Shown: positions 1-11,652, counted from the stretch's first letter. The stretch is 64,000 nucleotides of DNA from Xenopus tropicalis (GCF_000004195.4 NC_030678.2:133205104-133269103), one strand, 5' to 3'. Translations and numbers: made by a program. Notes: generated by a model from the sequence alone, not told the origin.

Positions 1-698
1 TTTGGTATGGTGGATTCACCACTATGGACAAGCATTAATTCAAGGACATAAAGTAAGATTTCATTTTTAACTGAGAAAGAAGAAATCTGCAAGCTAATTC
101 TTTTCTCTTTGGTAAAAGGGGGATTCTGAAAGTTGCAGCATTTAGAAGTTAATATCCAAGTTCTAAAGCCATACAGAATACATTTTTTACACATATCCCA
201 AATAATAAAAGTAAATAGTGGTAATAGTAGTAAATAGTAAAACGTGGCATGTAACACATTCTCTCGAGCACTGTCCATTAGGGTAGGGGATAAATCATAA
301 CACAGAAGCAGGAGGGTTTCCATGTTCACTTGTCAATAACACATATCAATCTACCAGAGGTGTCAAAGAGATATCTCTGTGTCACGGACCTATGACACCA
401 TGAGGGCTAAGGTTTTGTTAACAGATAACCCAAAACGGTGTGTACCTCTCACTTGCATGTTAAAACAACTACAAGCTTCACTTTGTGTGATGCTGAACCC
501 AAAATCATTGGTTATTCCTGTACCAAACCATGCTACTAGCATCACTATGATATTCCTTTTATTAGGAAGGGGGCAAGGAAGATGTATCCCTTTTGTTGTT
601 AACAGTTCAATCACAATTCATAGTTTCTACATGCAGTAACACACGTGAGTTATTTGCCATACCCAAAGCCAGATGACTGGTAAAGCTCAGGAACTTAC
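1..698. other. Unique AT-rich non-coding stretch
   Basis: No repeat family, RNA gene or convincing coding frame was recognised here. The open frames present are short and have no protein-like composition. If the minus-strand exon model to the right is correct, this would be its next intron or the 3' part of the gene. Confidence 0.5.
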
Positions 699-841
699 TA
701 AGCTGCCCCATGCCAGCAGCACCCAGTTGTTGTTTAATATCAGTATTCATTTGCTGACAACTACAGTAGCTCTTTCCTTGCACTGAGACAGCAATCACTT
801 TAACCAAGATGCTGGCTTCTTCCCACAGCTTGATCACTTGC
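699..841 (-). CDS. Candidate internal coding exon, unidentified
   Basis: On the minus strand, a pyrimidine-rich tract ending in cattag precedes a 143-nt segment that runs into a good donor (GTAAGT). Only one frame is open. It gives 47 codons with an ordinary-looking composition, including LWEEASILVKV and KSYCSC. It begins with one base of a split codon and ends with one base of the next. The interval to the candidate exon at 933-970 is a compact 91-nt intron with a strong acceptor, and the split codon joins in frame. I recognise no protein family. A chance open segment between splice-like sites is the main alternative. Confidence 0.35.
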
Positions 842-932
842 CTAATGCACAGAGAGGAAATACACAGCAGCTGTCTGCCCTGATCTATTGTTTTTATTCA
901 CTCATAGCATGCATATTACCCCTGTACCTTAC

Positions 933-970
933 CTAAAATAAGGAGAGGGCTGGCATTCATGACGTCCAGG
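933..970 (-). CDS. Candidate 38-nt coding exon, unidentified
   Basis: A long pyrimidine tract (tttattccttctgcag) lies directly before this minus-strand segment, and GTAAGG follows it. Read from its first base it encodes PGRHECQPSPYF plus two bases of an arginine codon completed by the exon at 699-841. A second frame (LDVMNASPLLIL) is also open and would join the next exon through an alternative acceptor five bases further in. The reading is therefore not unique. The splice sites are the best part of the evidence. Confidence 0.3.
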
Positions 971-2039
971 CTGCAGAAGGAATAAACAAAACACAAAATG
1001 TGAGCGTCCAGAGCTGCGTGAGTGGAGTCACCTCACAGCTCACCGAGCAGAGCAGAACTAGTCCTGGGAATTAAGTAATCTGGAGGAGGGACGGCCATAA
1101 ACCGGTCAAGTGTCATTAAGATGCATGGGTAAATCATTTACATTTTTGTGTGGATAATGGCAGCTAATACACTTTGTTAGAATAAAGATACCCTCAAGAT
1201 ATGACAAAACAGAATGTAGCCAGTGTAAACCAGTAGCAAATCACTGCTTAACATATGTATTGGAAAGGTCACAAGTGGTAACCGAGTTACTTTTTAAACA
1301 AAAGTGTTGCTAATGAGGCAAAACGGGTGAAATGTATATCCCCTGGGGCTCAGCGTTTTAGTGATATAATAAGATGCAACTAGAAAGGGTCACATAAACA
1401 TAATAAAAGTCACACAACTAATCTGCTGGGTACCAGAAACCTCCCTGTGGATTGTACAGGCAGTCAATGCTACCAGCCTGCTATCAAGTTGGCTTGAGAA
1501 TATGTGTTTTGCCTCAGGGGCACTTCAACAAAGTCCCTAGACAGTTATTCACTATATTCAGTACATTCCCAATTCTGTCCCCTATATTTATTTATTCCAT
1601 GAGGCTACAAACTATAGCCCCTTTTTGCCAGCAGAACTATGCCTTTGTATATTGCCAGTGCTTAGGACTGAACATTTGTTCTGCCTATTCTAATTGAAAA
1701 AGAAAAAACTCTGTATTCTTTATTTTTATATGGGCGCCCATCTGTCACAGCTCTGTGTGTGTAAAACAGGGTGCTTTTCAATAACCTTATGAATGGTGAC
1801 AGTGGCGTTTTGACCTCTTCTGTTTTCCACCAGATTAAGTGGTCCTCCCTTCTTTAATTGCTGCCTTTGTCTCAGGCTTACAGATAAAGAGAAGTGGGAT
1901 AATGTGAATTACCATACAGAGTAAAACACCTCTGCAGGTAATACATTCAATTTGCTTTTAAGTCAAAGGCTGATTGTATGCTACCCAGAGCTATTCCTCT
2001 AATCTCTTTACTTTAACCTAATACATACAGTGCACACAT

Positions 2040-2530
2040 GGGTGGGGGAGGAAGCTATGTTGAGATGGGTATAGGAAGTACATAGAGCAGCTCTGGGACT
2101 TGAATATAAATTATAAGGTGAAGTATAGGGAAAGAAGGGATCTAAGTCAAGAAAAAGGAAGGAATGGTGTACGCTGGGTGATAAGGAGCAAATGGACACA
2201 AACAAGGAAAAGGGAGAGAACCAAGGAGATGGGGAATACAAGATAGAAATACATATCAAGCTGGATAATGTGATAAAAGTGTAGGTGTATAATATGTATA
2301 TGGGAGATGAGCAACGGTGAATATAAGAAAGAGAGAGAATGCTGAGGTGTGGAATAGAACTCAGATGAGAGCACACTGAATGTGAAAGAATGAGAAGAGA
2401 TTGAAATGCAGAAATGAGGAGTGAGAGAGCTGGGGAATATAAAGAGCAGCACCAGTGCAGAAGAGCCAGAGAATAGAGGGGGAATACATAGAGCAGGACA
2501 GTATGGAAGGAGAGGATACTTGGGCAGGTG
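2040..2530. repeat. Purine-rich degenerate tract
   Basis: The plus strand is strongly purine-biased, with recurring pieces such as gggaatacatagagcag and gggaatataaagagcag. This looks like a decayed tandem array or low-complexity tract. The bias removes stop codons on the minus strand and creates a 180-codon frame rich in S, L and Y, which I do not regard as coding. Confidence 0.45.
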
Positions 2531-3184
2531 TAACAAACTATAGTAAGCATTACATGTAAGTAGTAGTAAATTGTTACTATAGAGTGCTATGTAGTAAAAG
2601 TATTTTACCTTTGAACCCTAATGCTCACCACTGTATATAATAGCAAGTTTCCTGTTTTTTGTTTTTACTGAATCACTCAAAAGACTATTATACTTTTAAA
2701 CTGCAGTTTCTAGAAGGGTGTTCCTGGCTAAGCTTGTTGGCTAACAAAATTAATTCTTATCACCTCCCATATTTCCCTTATTGTGTAATAATCATCCTAC
2801 AGGAAGATGTGGTTCATAGCCATCTAAACAGGGCTATAAACGTAACTTTCTTTAGGTTTTGTCTTGCCTAGGACTTGCCACACCCTGTACAGAGAGGCAC
2901 AATAAGTAGCAGAGGCATTCCCCTGTACTAAACACAATAAAACTGATGATATAGCAGCCTTTTAAATGAGCATTGCAACTCCCTTGCAGCTTATTTGTTG
3001 GAGACTAATGTTACAATTGTTTTATTATTCTATTCTCTATCGTGCATTAGTGGAGAAGTCATTAAAGTGGCCACACAGCATGCACTAGTCTTCTAAAACT
3101 CTATTAAACAACGTAATCATAACAGTTTGGTTAAATTTCAGTGCCGCCCAATTCAGGGTTTTCAACAGGTCCTGTCAAAAATAC

Positions 3185-3297
3185 CTTCTTTAATATATCA
3201 TTCCAGCTGCTACACAGTTCTAGTTTTACAACTCTTCTAAAAGGTTCTTGTGAGCAACTGGGCACAGGGTTTTCAATCTTGTAATGGATCTCAGAGT
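3185..3297 (-). CDS. Candidate internal coding exon, unidentified
   Basis: A 113-nt minus-strand segment lies between a pyrimidine-containing acceptor (cccctcactctgtgag) and a donor AAGAAG|GTATTT. One frame is open and yields 37 codons with mixed charged and hydrophobic residues (for example FRRVVKLELCSSWNDILKK). It starts with two bases of a split codon, matching the single base left by the candidate exon at 6959-7050, and ends on a codon boundary, matching the start of 933-970. The donor is only moderate. No family is recognised. Confidence 0.33.
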
Positions 3298-4407
3298 CTC
3301 ACAGAGTGAGGGGAATTTCACATTAACCCTTGCTTGGTAAAACTGATGCTTTTATCAGTTCAGTCACATGCCTCCTGTGAGCTGGGAGGGTTAAGATTTC
3401 ATTGAAGCCCTTCCAATCCCGTTTGTGGCTTTTTTTGCCAAGGGAGCTAGAGTAGAGTACGGTGGTAACCGGCACACTAAACAAAGAAGATGCTGCATGA
3501 CAGGCACAGCACTGCAAAGCATTTTAGTCAGCAGGATGGTGGCGGTCTCCTGCTAATTTGTAAATCGTGGACAAAGTGATTGGAGGTTATTCAAGCAATA
3601 CACAGAGTGCCTGTTTAACAATGTAATGGGAAGTAAAATAAAAGGGTAGAGACACAGGGGCAGTAATAACCCAATGTGTAAAGGTAATTGAAATGTGAGT
3701 GTTAACTCCTTCTCAGCTAAACTGAGCGGCCACGCATGGCTAGAATATCTAAGTGAGAGCTTGGAGCACATTTGCTAGTGCAATACTTTAGCTTAATCCC
3801 CCTGTCACACACAGTGTGCATCTGTTATGGAAAGTAAAACAAGAATGGATAATCATTTTAAGTCTCCTTGGCTAAACATATACATTGGGACTGCTGCTGC
3901 TTATACATTCCAATTTGTCATTTAATCAGGCATAACGGAGTAAAGAATGTTTTTCTATTAACCAAAAACAAACAGTAGCTTTAAGGCTCCTCTGCGTTTT
4001 CCAAGAATGTTCCCCCATTTTCCTAACTTTTTCTGCCCTTATAAAACCCTCCTTCTGCACTTGGAAAATGTACAGGTCCTAGCAAAATGCCCATGCAGGT
4101 GGCTGGTGTCCCGTTGCCCAGATCATAAACATCTTAAAATAACCTGCGTGAATACTTTCTTTATGGCCCCGGATCAGATTTCTTCCTTTTTCTTAGCATC
4201 AAATGGATACAGTATGCATGGAAGGAAACTTACTCACCTTCATGCTATAATATGTTTATACCAATTAGTGATATGGATTAATATTAATTAAGCTAAATCC
4301 CATGTTGAAGATCAAATGTTCATTCGTTCAGCTTCTGTATGTATAAATAGTGCATATATAGGGAAAAAAGCCTTAAAGTGAGACCAGTGGCTGCTGGGGG
4401 AATAACA
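3298..4407. other. Unique stretch, nothing recognised
   Basis: No repeat, RNA gene or supported exon was found. A good minus-strand donor (GTGAGT near 4235) has no usable acceptor and open frame behind it. Confidence 0.4.
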
Positions 4408-5163
4408 TTACAGGGATTCTGTCACGATTATTATGGTATACTTTTTATTTCTAAAATACACTGTTTACATAGCAAATAATTCACTCTACCATTTAATTTT
4501 TTTTCTTGAACCAACAAATGTATTTCTTTAGTTGTAATATTGGTGTATAGGCAGCCATCTCAGTGCATTGTGCATTGCGAGCCTGAGCTTTTAGGGTGCA
4601 ACTAGTAGCAGCTACTTTTTCATGGCTACTAAACCCCAGAAAAAACCCTGCCATAGACAATACTGACAATTGCCTCTGCTAAAACACACATAGAGACAAC
4701 TATCAGTAAATGATCAGCATTGTCTTTTTTGTAGCAGTGAAAAGTAGCTGCTACTAGTAGCTCTGCGTGTCTTCACCCTTAGAAGGAGCCAGCGCTATAC
4801 AATAAAATCTACTCTATACACCTGGAGGAGTCATGATCCAGACTTGTTTTTTTTTACTATTGAGTGCTATTCTAATATCTACCATTTTTAGCAATACTGG
4901 GAGCTGCTATCTTATTACCTGTCCATTATTCTGCTGATTGGCTTCTGGGGGGAAAGGGAGGGGGTGATATCACTCCAGTTTGCAGTGCAGCAGTAAAGTG
5001 TGACTGAAGTCAGAGCACAGGTCACATGTCTGTGGCACCCTGGGAAAAAAATCAGTTTCCTTTTTTACAAAACGTATTTCAATGCAGGATTCTGCTGGAG
5101 AAGCTCTATTAACGCATGTATTTTGAAAAAAAAAAATGTTTTCCCATGACAGTATTCCTTTAA
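4408..5163. mobile_element. T2-type (Kolobok-like) MITE carrying a nested MITE
   Basis: The left end reads ttacagggattctgtcacg and the right end is the reverse complement of ttaaaggaatactgtcatg, so the element has imperfect terminal inverted repeats flanked by TTAA-like sequence, as in the Xenopus T2 MITEs. The interior matches the copies at 15254-16284 and 28335-28653 over long stretches, including ggtgatatcactcca and gcacaggtcacat. It codes for nothing. A 186-bp element sits inside it. Confidence 0.75.
4594..4779. mobile_element. 186-bp Harbinger-like MITE nested in the T2 MITE
   Basis: The insertion starts gggtgcaactagtag, ends with gtgtcttcaccc, and is flanked on both sides by TTA (4591-4593 and 4780-4782). 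The arms share an inner inverted repeat (agtagcagctactttt against its complement). The related T2 copy at 15254-16284 continues straight from gcttt into agaaggagcc at this site and so serves as an empty-site control. TTA duplications and GGGTG ends resemble PIF/Harbinger MITEs. The copy at 22537-22724 has the same outer termini. Confidence 0.8.
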
Positions 5164-6379
5164 GCCAGGAAAGGAAAATTTGGTGGGTCCTCTGATGCAC
5201 AGTTTCAGTATAAGTAAGTAAAAACAGACTATCTTCCCTAGTATTAGGATAGTGGTGTTGCCCTAAGAAGCTTCTGCTGGTAAACTGTTAATTCTACTGA
5301 CATCCCAGGAAGATACAAAGGAATGTACAAACTGAAGATTATTGCTAATTTCCCTTATGCACAAAAATAAGCCCATCTTTGAGCCTCTCAAGGACTTTTG
5401 TGTCTATCACTGAACTATAACACGTTTGCTGAAATTTTGTACAAAGCAGAATCCATAATTATATGATTGGTTTTGTAAAGACATAATTTGCAGTGGCGTT
5501 TATATAGTGGTTCCAACTATTCATGTACCAACATCAAAACTGAACCCTCTCCCATGCTTTAGAAAGCCAAACAGCTGTTTTGGTGGTGTGTTTCTTACGT
5601 ATTCCTGCAAGAAGAATTTGTTGGCTCCAAAACACACAGCAAAATGTGTGCAATTTATCAGCTTTTTACTATAAAAAAAGGCCTCCTCAGCTGTCAGGGG
5701 TGCTGGAAGATGTCATCCAACAACTGCTGGAATGGTTGCAGGTTTGACTGCTCCGCATTAAAAGTAAAAATTAAATATATACATTATCTTGTGACAATAG
5801 TTATTATTACAATATTGCTTTGTTCATATTTTTCTCTTAGCTGTAGAGCTGTAGGCCCCTATCAAGGATAAGGCAATTTCAGTACAGGAGCAGATACCAT
5901 ATGCTGAGAGAGTCATGCCCTGAAGTAACCCTTAAGTAATACTTTTAGAAGGCCATGGGAAGAAAAGGATTGAAAACTGCCAAAATAAATTCAATGTACA
6001 AACAGCTTCCCTCTAATTTCTTGTGGTTGTATGTGCAAAGCTCTGTGCATCCTTTTATACTTCGTACACACAGCAGTAGTCAGTTGCTTGATTTTTGTTG
6101 CATTCAGCAAGGATCTACATTCCTGTTACCCATGGGGAAACACCAGATCACTTCAATTATGTGTTGCCTTGTGTTAAACGCATGAAACCACACTAAATAG
6201 CAAACAGATTAAAACAACCTTCCAGTGTGCTCCAAAACCATTATACAAAAACCCATTATCCAAAAACCTATGAAAGGCCCTTTCCCATAGTGCCCTGTTT
6301 AAATGAGACATTTTTCACTGATCTTTTTCACTACGGGAATATAAACAGCACTATGTGTTATCCATTAGTGAAACAATCC

Positions 6380-6384
<5 letters not shown>

Positions 6385-6414
<30 letters not shown>
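6385..6414. repeat. (TA)n microsatellite
   Basis: Uninterrupted TA dinucleotides, about 15 units. Confidence 0.9.
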
Positions 6415-6417
<3 letters not shown>

Positions 6418-6820
6418 TTGGTTGCCATTTTCATCTTGACCCCTTTTGATTTAGGTTTAAAAGGGTATATACATTTCTACTGCAAACAGGAGTTCTATTT
6501 CAGGTACAGCAATTTATGATGTATTTGGCCAAAATAATTGGAAATATTTTTAGGAAAATCAAATACACAAACATGTGTAGTCCATGCCTCCCCTTTAATC
6601 AATTAAAGCAGAAAATAAACCTTAAAATTGCATAAACAGTGGATGCCAAATGATTTGAAAACCTTTTGTTTTATTATTTTCCAGATGCAAAAGCAGTTCA
6701 TGCCGACATGCAAATGGGTTGCTCACTGCTGGGAAGGCAATGTGTGCACTCAGCAGATATCTAACAAGGTGCACCAATCAGAGCACAAGCTCAAAATCTC
6801 AAGTAACATGGATACTAAGA

Positions 6821-6849
6821 TATATATATATATTTATATATATATATAT
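6821..6849. repeat. (TA)n microsatellite, interrupted
   Basis: TA dinucleotides broken once by an extra T. Confidence 0.85.
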
Positions 6850-6958
6850 TTAGTCCATAGGTAAAACAGATGTCCATAAGTTTCCCCTGCTATGCACTGG
6901 GGAAGGAAATCTCAGCCCTCAGGGGGCCACTGGCCTCCCAATTTAGCACCGCACATAC

Positions 6959-7050
6959 CTTTGATTGCTTTTTCCACGTCAGGATCAGCTGGACTAAAGC
7001 GTGTCACTCGAACCATCTTGGGATAGCCGATGACAGAAACCGCCAATCTG
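6959..7050 (-). CDS. Candidate internal coding exon, unidentified
   Basis: The minus strand shows a tandem acceptor (ttt-cag-cag), a 92-nt segment and a strong donor AAAG|GTATGT. Five CpG sites survive in or near it although the surroundings are CpG-poor. The only open frame encodes 30 residues including VSVIGYPKMVRVTRF and DPDVEKAIK. It begins with the third base of a codon and ends with the first base of another, which the exon at 3185-3297 completes. The pyrimidine tract before the acceptor is weak. No family assignment is possible from so short a piece. Confidence 0.38.
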
Positions 7051-7847
7051 CTGAAATGTGTTTTTCCTCTATGCCCAGTGCCTCCTATAGAATCCACTTT
7101 GCTCCTTTTATGTCCTGCCAAGCTGATCATTATGTTGAGTGTTTCCCCTGCCTTTTATATGGTAACATTTCCCGCAGGTTACTCCTGGTTGCCTTGTGCC
7201 TGTCCAATCTGGCTTATTCACACTCTTTCCTTATACAGCTAAAATGCTCCTTGAACTCAGGGCAAAGCAAAGCACCTCCTCCGTGAGACCTCCCTCAGGC
7301 ACACTAGCAGCCCATCTGTAGAGGAAACACTGCAAGGTTAACTGCAGCACTGATCTGGGCATGTTCATATTCAGCGAATGTCATGCCACAACAATAAGGC
7401 TCCACAAGCAAAGTCTACAAGGAACTTAGACTTCCCAACATTCCAAGGTTTTATGGGTTTTATGGTTTAATGATTATGGCAGCCACACTCTCCCAACCAG
7501 CTTGCCACTGCTACATTCAGCTTTCTGCATTTGCCTTGCAGCTGTCTCTTAGCTAGCCTTTCAGCCATAATAGTAAAACTAAATAGCTATCATCTTTATT
7601 GTTATACTTAATAAGAAGTATCATTATGGACTATGTATGTTACACTAGAATATGTTATAGCTCCATGTATTTCAAACTAAAATGTTATATGGAGTAACAT
7701 TTGGAGTTATTTGCATCATCTTGCACATTTAAATCCTAAAGGCAAATTAAAAACTATTGCTAAATATGTTTTATATTTCCTTAACTGCTATAACGTACCA
7801 GTTACCAGTAAATTTTTATGCTAACCGGGTGGCAACTCTAAAAGTAG
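7051..7847. other. Unique stretch, nothing recognised
   Basis: AT-rich sequence without repeat hallmarks, RNA genes or supported coding frames. Confidence 0.4.
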
Positions 7848-8060
7848 CCATAAACGAGTAGATTAAGGTTGCCAATTCGGGTCCATGAGACCATTTTGGT
7901 AGCTTATCTTCCCTTGTATCTGACCCTCTGACAGGCCTACCCAATCCATATCTGGCTGCCAGTTGGCCCTATGGCCAAAAGATTGGATCAGCCTGATTTC
8001 AGCCACCTTAGGTAGGCATATTGGGGAAAGATCCACCCTTTGGCAACCATCATTGTGTGC
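7848..8060. mobile_element. Diverged fragment of the GGTGGCCATA hairpin MITE
   Basis: The order of short motifs (agtagccataaacgagtag, gccaattcgggtcc, ttggtagcttatc, agatccaccctttggcaacc) follows that of the cleaner copy at 13869-14227, with many substitutions. Neither terminus is intact. Confidence 0.55.
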
Positions 8061-10072
8061 CCTTTCAATTTTTATTCAAATGCAAGGAAGCTACCATAGC
8101 GCTAATTTACAAAAGCAGATGCAGCATATAAAGCTCAATTTCTGATACAATATGGCAATTTTTTTTCCAATTCCAGCATAACTATGACAAGTGGAGATCT
8201 GCGCTTGCAGCACTTGTGTCTTATGCAATAAAACGTGCAATATTTTGGCATATTGGACACAACTGCTCTTCACAATTTACAGCATGAGGATTGTGCCATT
8301 TTTGATGGTCACCATTAAATGGCATCTAAGCATGATTTTTTAGGTGAAAACTTGATGTGCTTTTGCATGCAGCCCGCAGTTGGAACCCTGGAATTGCTGC
8401 CATGAAAAACTTGATTGCATTTATTGTTTTGCAATGTGTTTTTTTTTTGCTGCATATTACATTTTTCAGTTTTCTATTTTCAGACCTGAACAAAAGCAAC
8501 ACTGTGATCTCAAATTTGAATACATTTTTCCTAAGGAATGGGAATGGTTGGAGCTTTTTTGTTTTCTTTAACAAGGACAACCACTATGGCAGCTTCCTGT
8601 CAAATGTATAAATACAAATAAATAAAGAAAGATACAAATAAAAGAAGCTTTACACACATATTTCAAAGCCTCTTTAAAAAAGAACATTCTGTAGGCGAAA
8701 TGAGTCAGTTAATTAGAGCCCAGTCATGCAGAGAGCACTTCTGCCCGGGGTCTGTCTGTGTTCTGCATCTTGTGCCAGAAAAAAAAATCCACCACAATTG
8801 CAGAGTTCAGTGTCACAGAATATGCAGATGCCACTATTTATTGGGCTGGTGGGGGGGCAGGGCCTGTATTGTATGCCAGTATGGGCCTGGTCAGTGGGCA
8901 CAGACAAGCACTGTCCATATTGCTTGTCACAGGGCAGGCAGTAAGTGCAGGGTCAGACACACAAGTTTGGAAACAGGGAGGGGACAGGAGCAAGGATACG
9001 TAAATGCCTCCCCTCATGAACACAGATCTGCCAAATGCAGGCAACTCTGTATTCAGGCTGGCAGACACAGGTGCTCTAAAATGAAATGTAGAGTCCTTTG
9101 GATTCATTTAGGCTGGAAAGCAGGGTACAAAGTACACTTCATTAATGCTTGTAGTGCAAATTTTTTAACTTGGAAACTTCTGTCACTGACATGCATTCTC
9201 CTTCGTTGGCCAGTCAATTCAAAAGCTTATTAGGCTGCCAAAGTACAATTGTATTATTAAGAAATTGATCTGGATATTCAGTAAAATAGCAAATTGTTAA
9301 CACTTAAAACTATAGTAGAAAACCATACATTGGAAACATCAGAAAGTAGAAAGGTGGGATTTCTGAACCCTTTATAACACCCAGTCCTATCTACATGAGC
9401 AAACCTTTATTTGCTTGATAAATAGATCATATCTATATATCAAGCAAGTAACAGCTACAGAACAGCAAAAACAGCACAGGGATATACAGGTGAACTGCAA
9501 CAAATACAGGTTACTTGTTGAGTGGGTTCACATATGTCCCATTTAGAGACTACATACTCATATTTATTAGCTTGAAAACCTGATGCTGGTAAAGCATCAC
9601 AAAAATCAATTAGGTATCATAATAATATTAGAGTCTCTGGTGCCTGAGTGTAAATGAACAGAATCCGTAGAATACAGTTTCAGCTCCGATGCCAGCTGCT
9701 TCCCATTCTAGTAAATAGGTTGTGGCTGCCCTTGGCCCAAACCATTTATTAGTAATGACTCACACATGCCGAAGTGCTATTTGTTTAATGGAAATGGTGT
9801 GTGTAGTGGGCAGCTTTTTCCCATTACCTACAATGAGGGGACTGCTGTGATTAAAAACTACTGTAAGCTCTACATAACCCTATAAAGTGGAATTCCCAAA
9901 AAGTGTTAAGACAAAACTATAGCATTTTTTATATAGGGGATATATAATATATGTGTATATAGTTTAAAAGTGAAATAAGAGGTAAGGTTTACATGTTTCC
10001 TTCATATTGCTGGTATGGGATACCAAAAAATGAATGGTTAGATCATACTATATACTCAAGTGTTGTTGTTAT
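8061..10072. other. Mostly unique sequence with a GC-richer block
   Basis: No repeat family was identified. Positions 8700-9120 are clearly more GC-rich than the surroundings and are open in several overlapping frames on both strands (up to 177 codons on plus). None of these frames looks like a known protein. The block may be an unrecognised repeat or a regulatory segment. Confidence 0.35.
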
Positions 10073-10225
10073 TGGAACCCTTTTCTGGAAATTTGCTATC
10101 CACAAAGCTCTAAATTACAGAAAGGCCATCTTCTATATAGTTAGGCAAATAATACTATTCTTTTTAAATGATTTCCTTCTTACCTGTAATAATAAAACAG
10201 TTCCTGGTACTTGATCCTACCTAAG
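10073..10225 (-). mobile_element. Diverged fragment of the TACAGG-ended MITE, reverse orientation
   Basis: Read on the minus strand, the motifs follow the element at 18431-18735: a TACAAGGTACTGTTTTATT-like stretch, the A-rich AAATCATTT segment and the TATCC/CCAGAA end. The termini are decayed. Confidence 0.6.
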
Positions 10226-10265
10226 CTGCAGAGGCTGTAAAGGTTCCAAATATATAATGGAGTAG

Positions 10266-10292
10266 TTATATTATATATATATATATATACAG

Positions 10293-10318
<26 letters not shown>
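10266..10318. repeat. (TA)n microsatellite
   Basis: Two TA runs separated by a short cagta interruption. Confidence 0.9.
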
Positions 10319-10323
<5 letters not shown>

Positions 10324-10344
10324 GCATGCAAGTGCTGCAACATG

Positions 10345-11215
10345 CTAGAGTAACTGTGCTATTACATGCTGAGGTTACTGTGCCTTTACACTTGTTATAT
10401 TCTAGGCTCACTGTACCATTATAAACTGTGGATCTTTGTACTTTTATATAGTGGGGCTCATTGTGTCATTATATTGCGTGGTCACTGAGGCATTATAAGC
10501 TAGCAGCAAATACAAATACACCACTACATGCTGATGCTCACTGTGCCATTATTTAGTGGAGATAACTGTGAGATTATACCCTGGAAGGCAATGTGCCAAT
10601 ATATACTGGTCACTGTGCCATTATATACTGGAAGGCAATGTGCCATTTTATACTGGAAGTCACTGTGCCATTATATACTTGAAGGCAATGTGCCAATATA
10701 TACAGGAGGTCACTGTGCCATTATATATTGGAAGTCACTGTGCCATTATATACTGGAAGGCAAAGTGCCAATATATACAGGAGGTCACTTTGCCATTATA
10801 TACTGGAAGTCACTGTGCCATTATATACTGGAAGGCAAAGTGCCATTATATACTGGAAGTCACTGTGCCATTATATACTGGAAGGCAAAGTGCCAATATA
10901 TACAGGAGGTCACTGTGCCATTATATCCTGGAAGTCACTGTGCCATTATATACTGGAAGGCAAAGTGCCAATATATACAGGAGGTCACTGTGCCATTATA
11001 TCCTGGAAGTCACTGTGCCATTATATCCTGGAAGTCACTGTGCCATTATATACTGGAAGTCACTGTGCCATTATATACTGGAAGTCACTGTGCCATTATA
11101 TACTGGAAGGCAAAGTGCCAACATATAATGGAAGTTACTGTGCCATTATATACTGGAAGGCAATGTGCCAATATATACGGGGTTACTGTGCTATTACATA
11201 TTTGAGGTCATTATA
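10345..11215. repeat. 25-bp minisatellite, about 35 units
   Basis: The unit is close to cactgtgccattatatactg plus gaagt. The best-preserved part is 10546-11200. A variant unit (aaagtgccaatatatacagg) recurs between standard units, giving a partly regular two-type pattern from about 10740 to 11000. Units before 10540 are increasingly diverged, as expected at an old array edge. Because 25 is not a multiple of three, long open frames of up to 225 codons cycle through all three phases, so they are not evidence of a gene. Confidence 0.9.
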
Positions 11216-11241
11216 TGTTAGGATTTACTATGCCTTTACAT

Positions 11242-11644
11242 CAGGGGTGTCAAACTCAATCACATAAGGGGGCCGAAATCTAAAACACAGGCTAAGTCGC
11301 GGGCCAAATTTTTTATTAATATACTTAGTAAGATACTAAGGGGTATATTTATCACAATGTGTTAAAAGTGGAGTAAGACATTACCGGTGATGTTGTTCAT
11401 AGCAAGCAATAGATGCTTTGCTACTGTTGAAATCTGATTACTGATTGGTTGCATTGGGCAACATTACTGGTAATGCTTCTCTCCACTTTTTACACAGCAT
11501 GATAAATATACCCCTTAGTCTTAGTTACTATGTGAGGAAAATGGAAATTGATCAGGCTGGATGGTCAGACACACTCACCAAGGACCACATAAAACAGCAC
11601 GGTGGGCCGGATTTGGCACCCGGGCCTTGTGTTTGACATATATG
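11242..11644. mobile_element. hAT-type MITE with 8-bp target duplication
   Basis: The left end caggggtgtcaaactcaat and the decayed right end (gtgtttgacatatatg) are of the CAGGGGTGTCAAAC type known from hAT elements. The flanks are ctttacat (11234-11241) and ctttacgt (11645-11652), an 8-bp duplication with one mismatch. It is interrupted by the MITE at 11336-11518. There is no transposase. Confidence 0.8.
11336..11518. mobile_element. 183-bp MITE nested inside the hAT element
   Basis: The two ends form a perfect 19-bp inverted repeat, ctaaggggtatatttatca at the left and its complement at the right. The hAT sequence resumes on either side. It inserted after the hAT element and, judging from its perfect ends, is young relative to its host. 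Confidence 0.8.
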
Positions 11645-11652
11645 CTTTACGT

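Noticed and set aside
1044..1079. 36-nt exon-like segment with strong acceptor (gtccctcctccag) and donor (GTGAGC)
   Set aside because: Inclusion between 3185-3297 and 933-970 introduces an immediate in-frame TAA; it could only be a poison exon, for which there is no evidence.
2008..2550. 180-codon minus-strand frame rich in S, L, Y
   Set aside because: It reflects a purine-rich plus strand that removes stop codons; composition is low-complexity.
8700..9233. 177-codon plus-strand frame
   Set aside because: Several other frames on both strands are open over the same GC-richer stretch and none shows a recognisable domain.
10528..11205. 225-codon plus-strand frame of YTGSHCAII-type repeats
   Set aside because: The 25-bp repeat cycles through all three phases and overlapping frames are equally open, so this is an array artefact.
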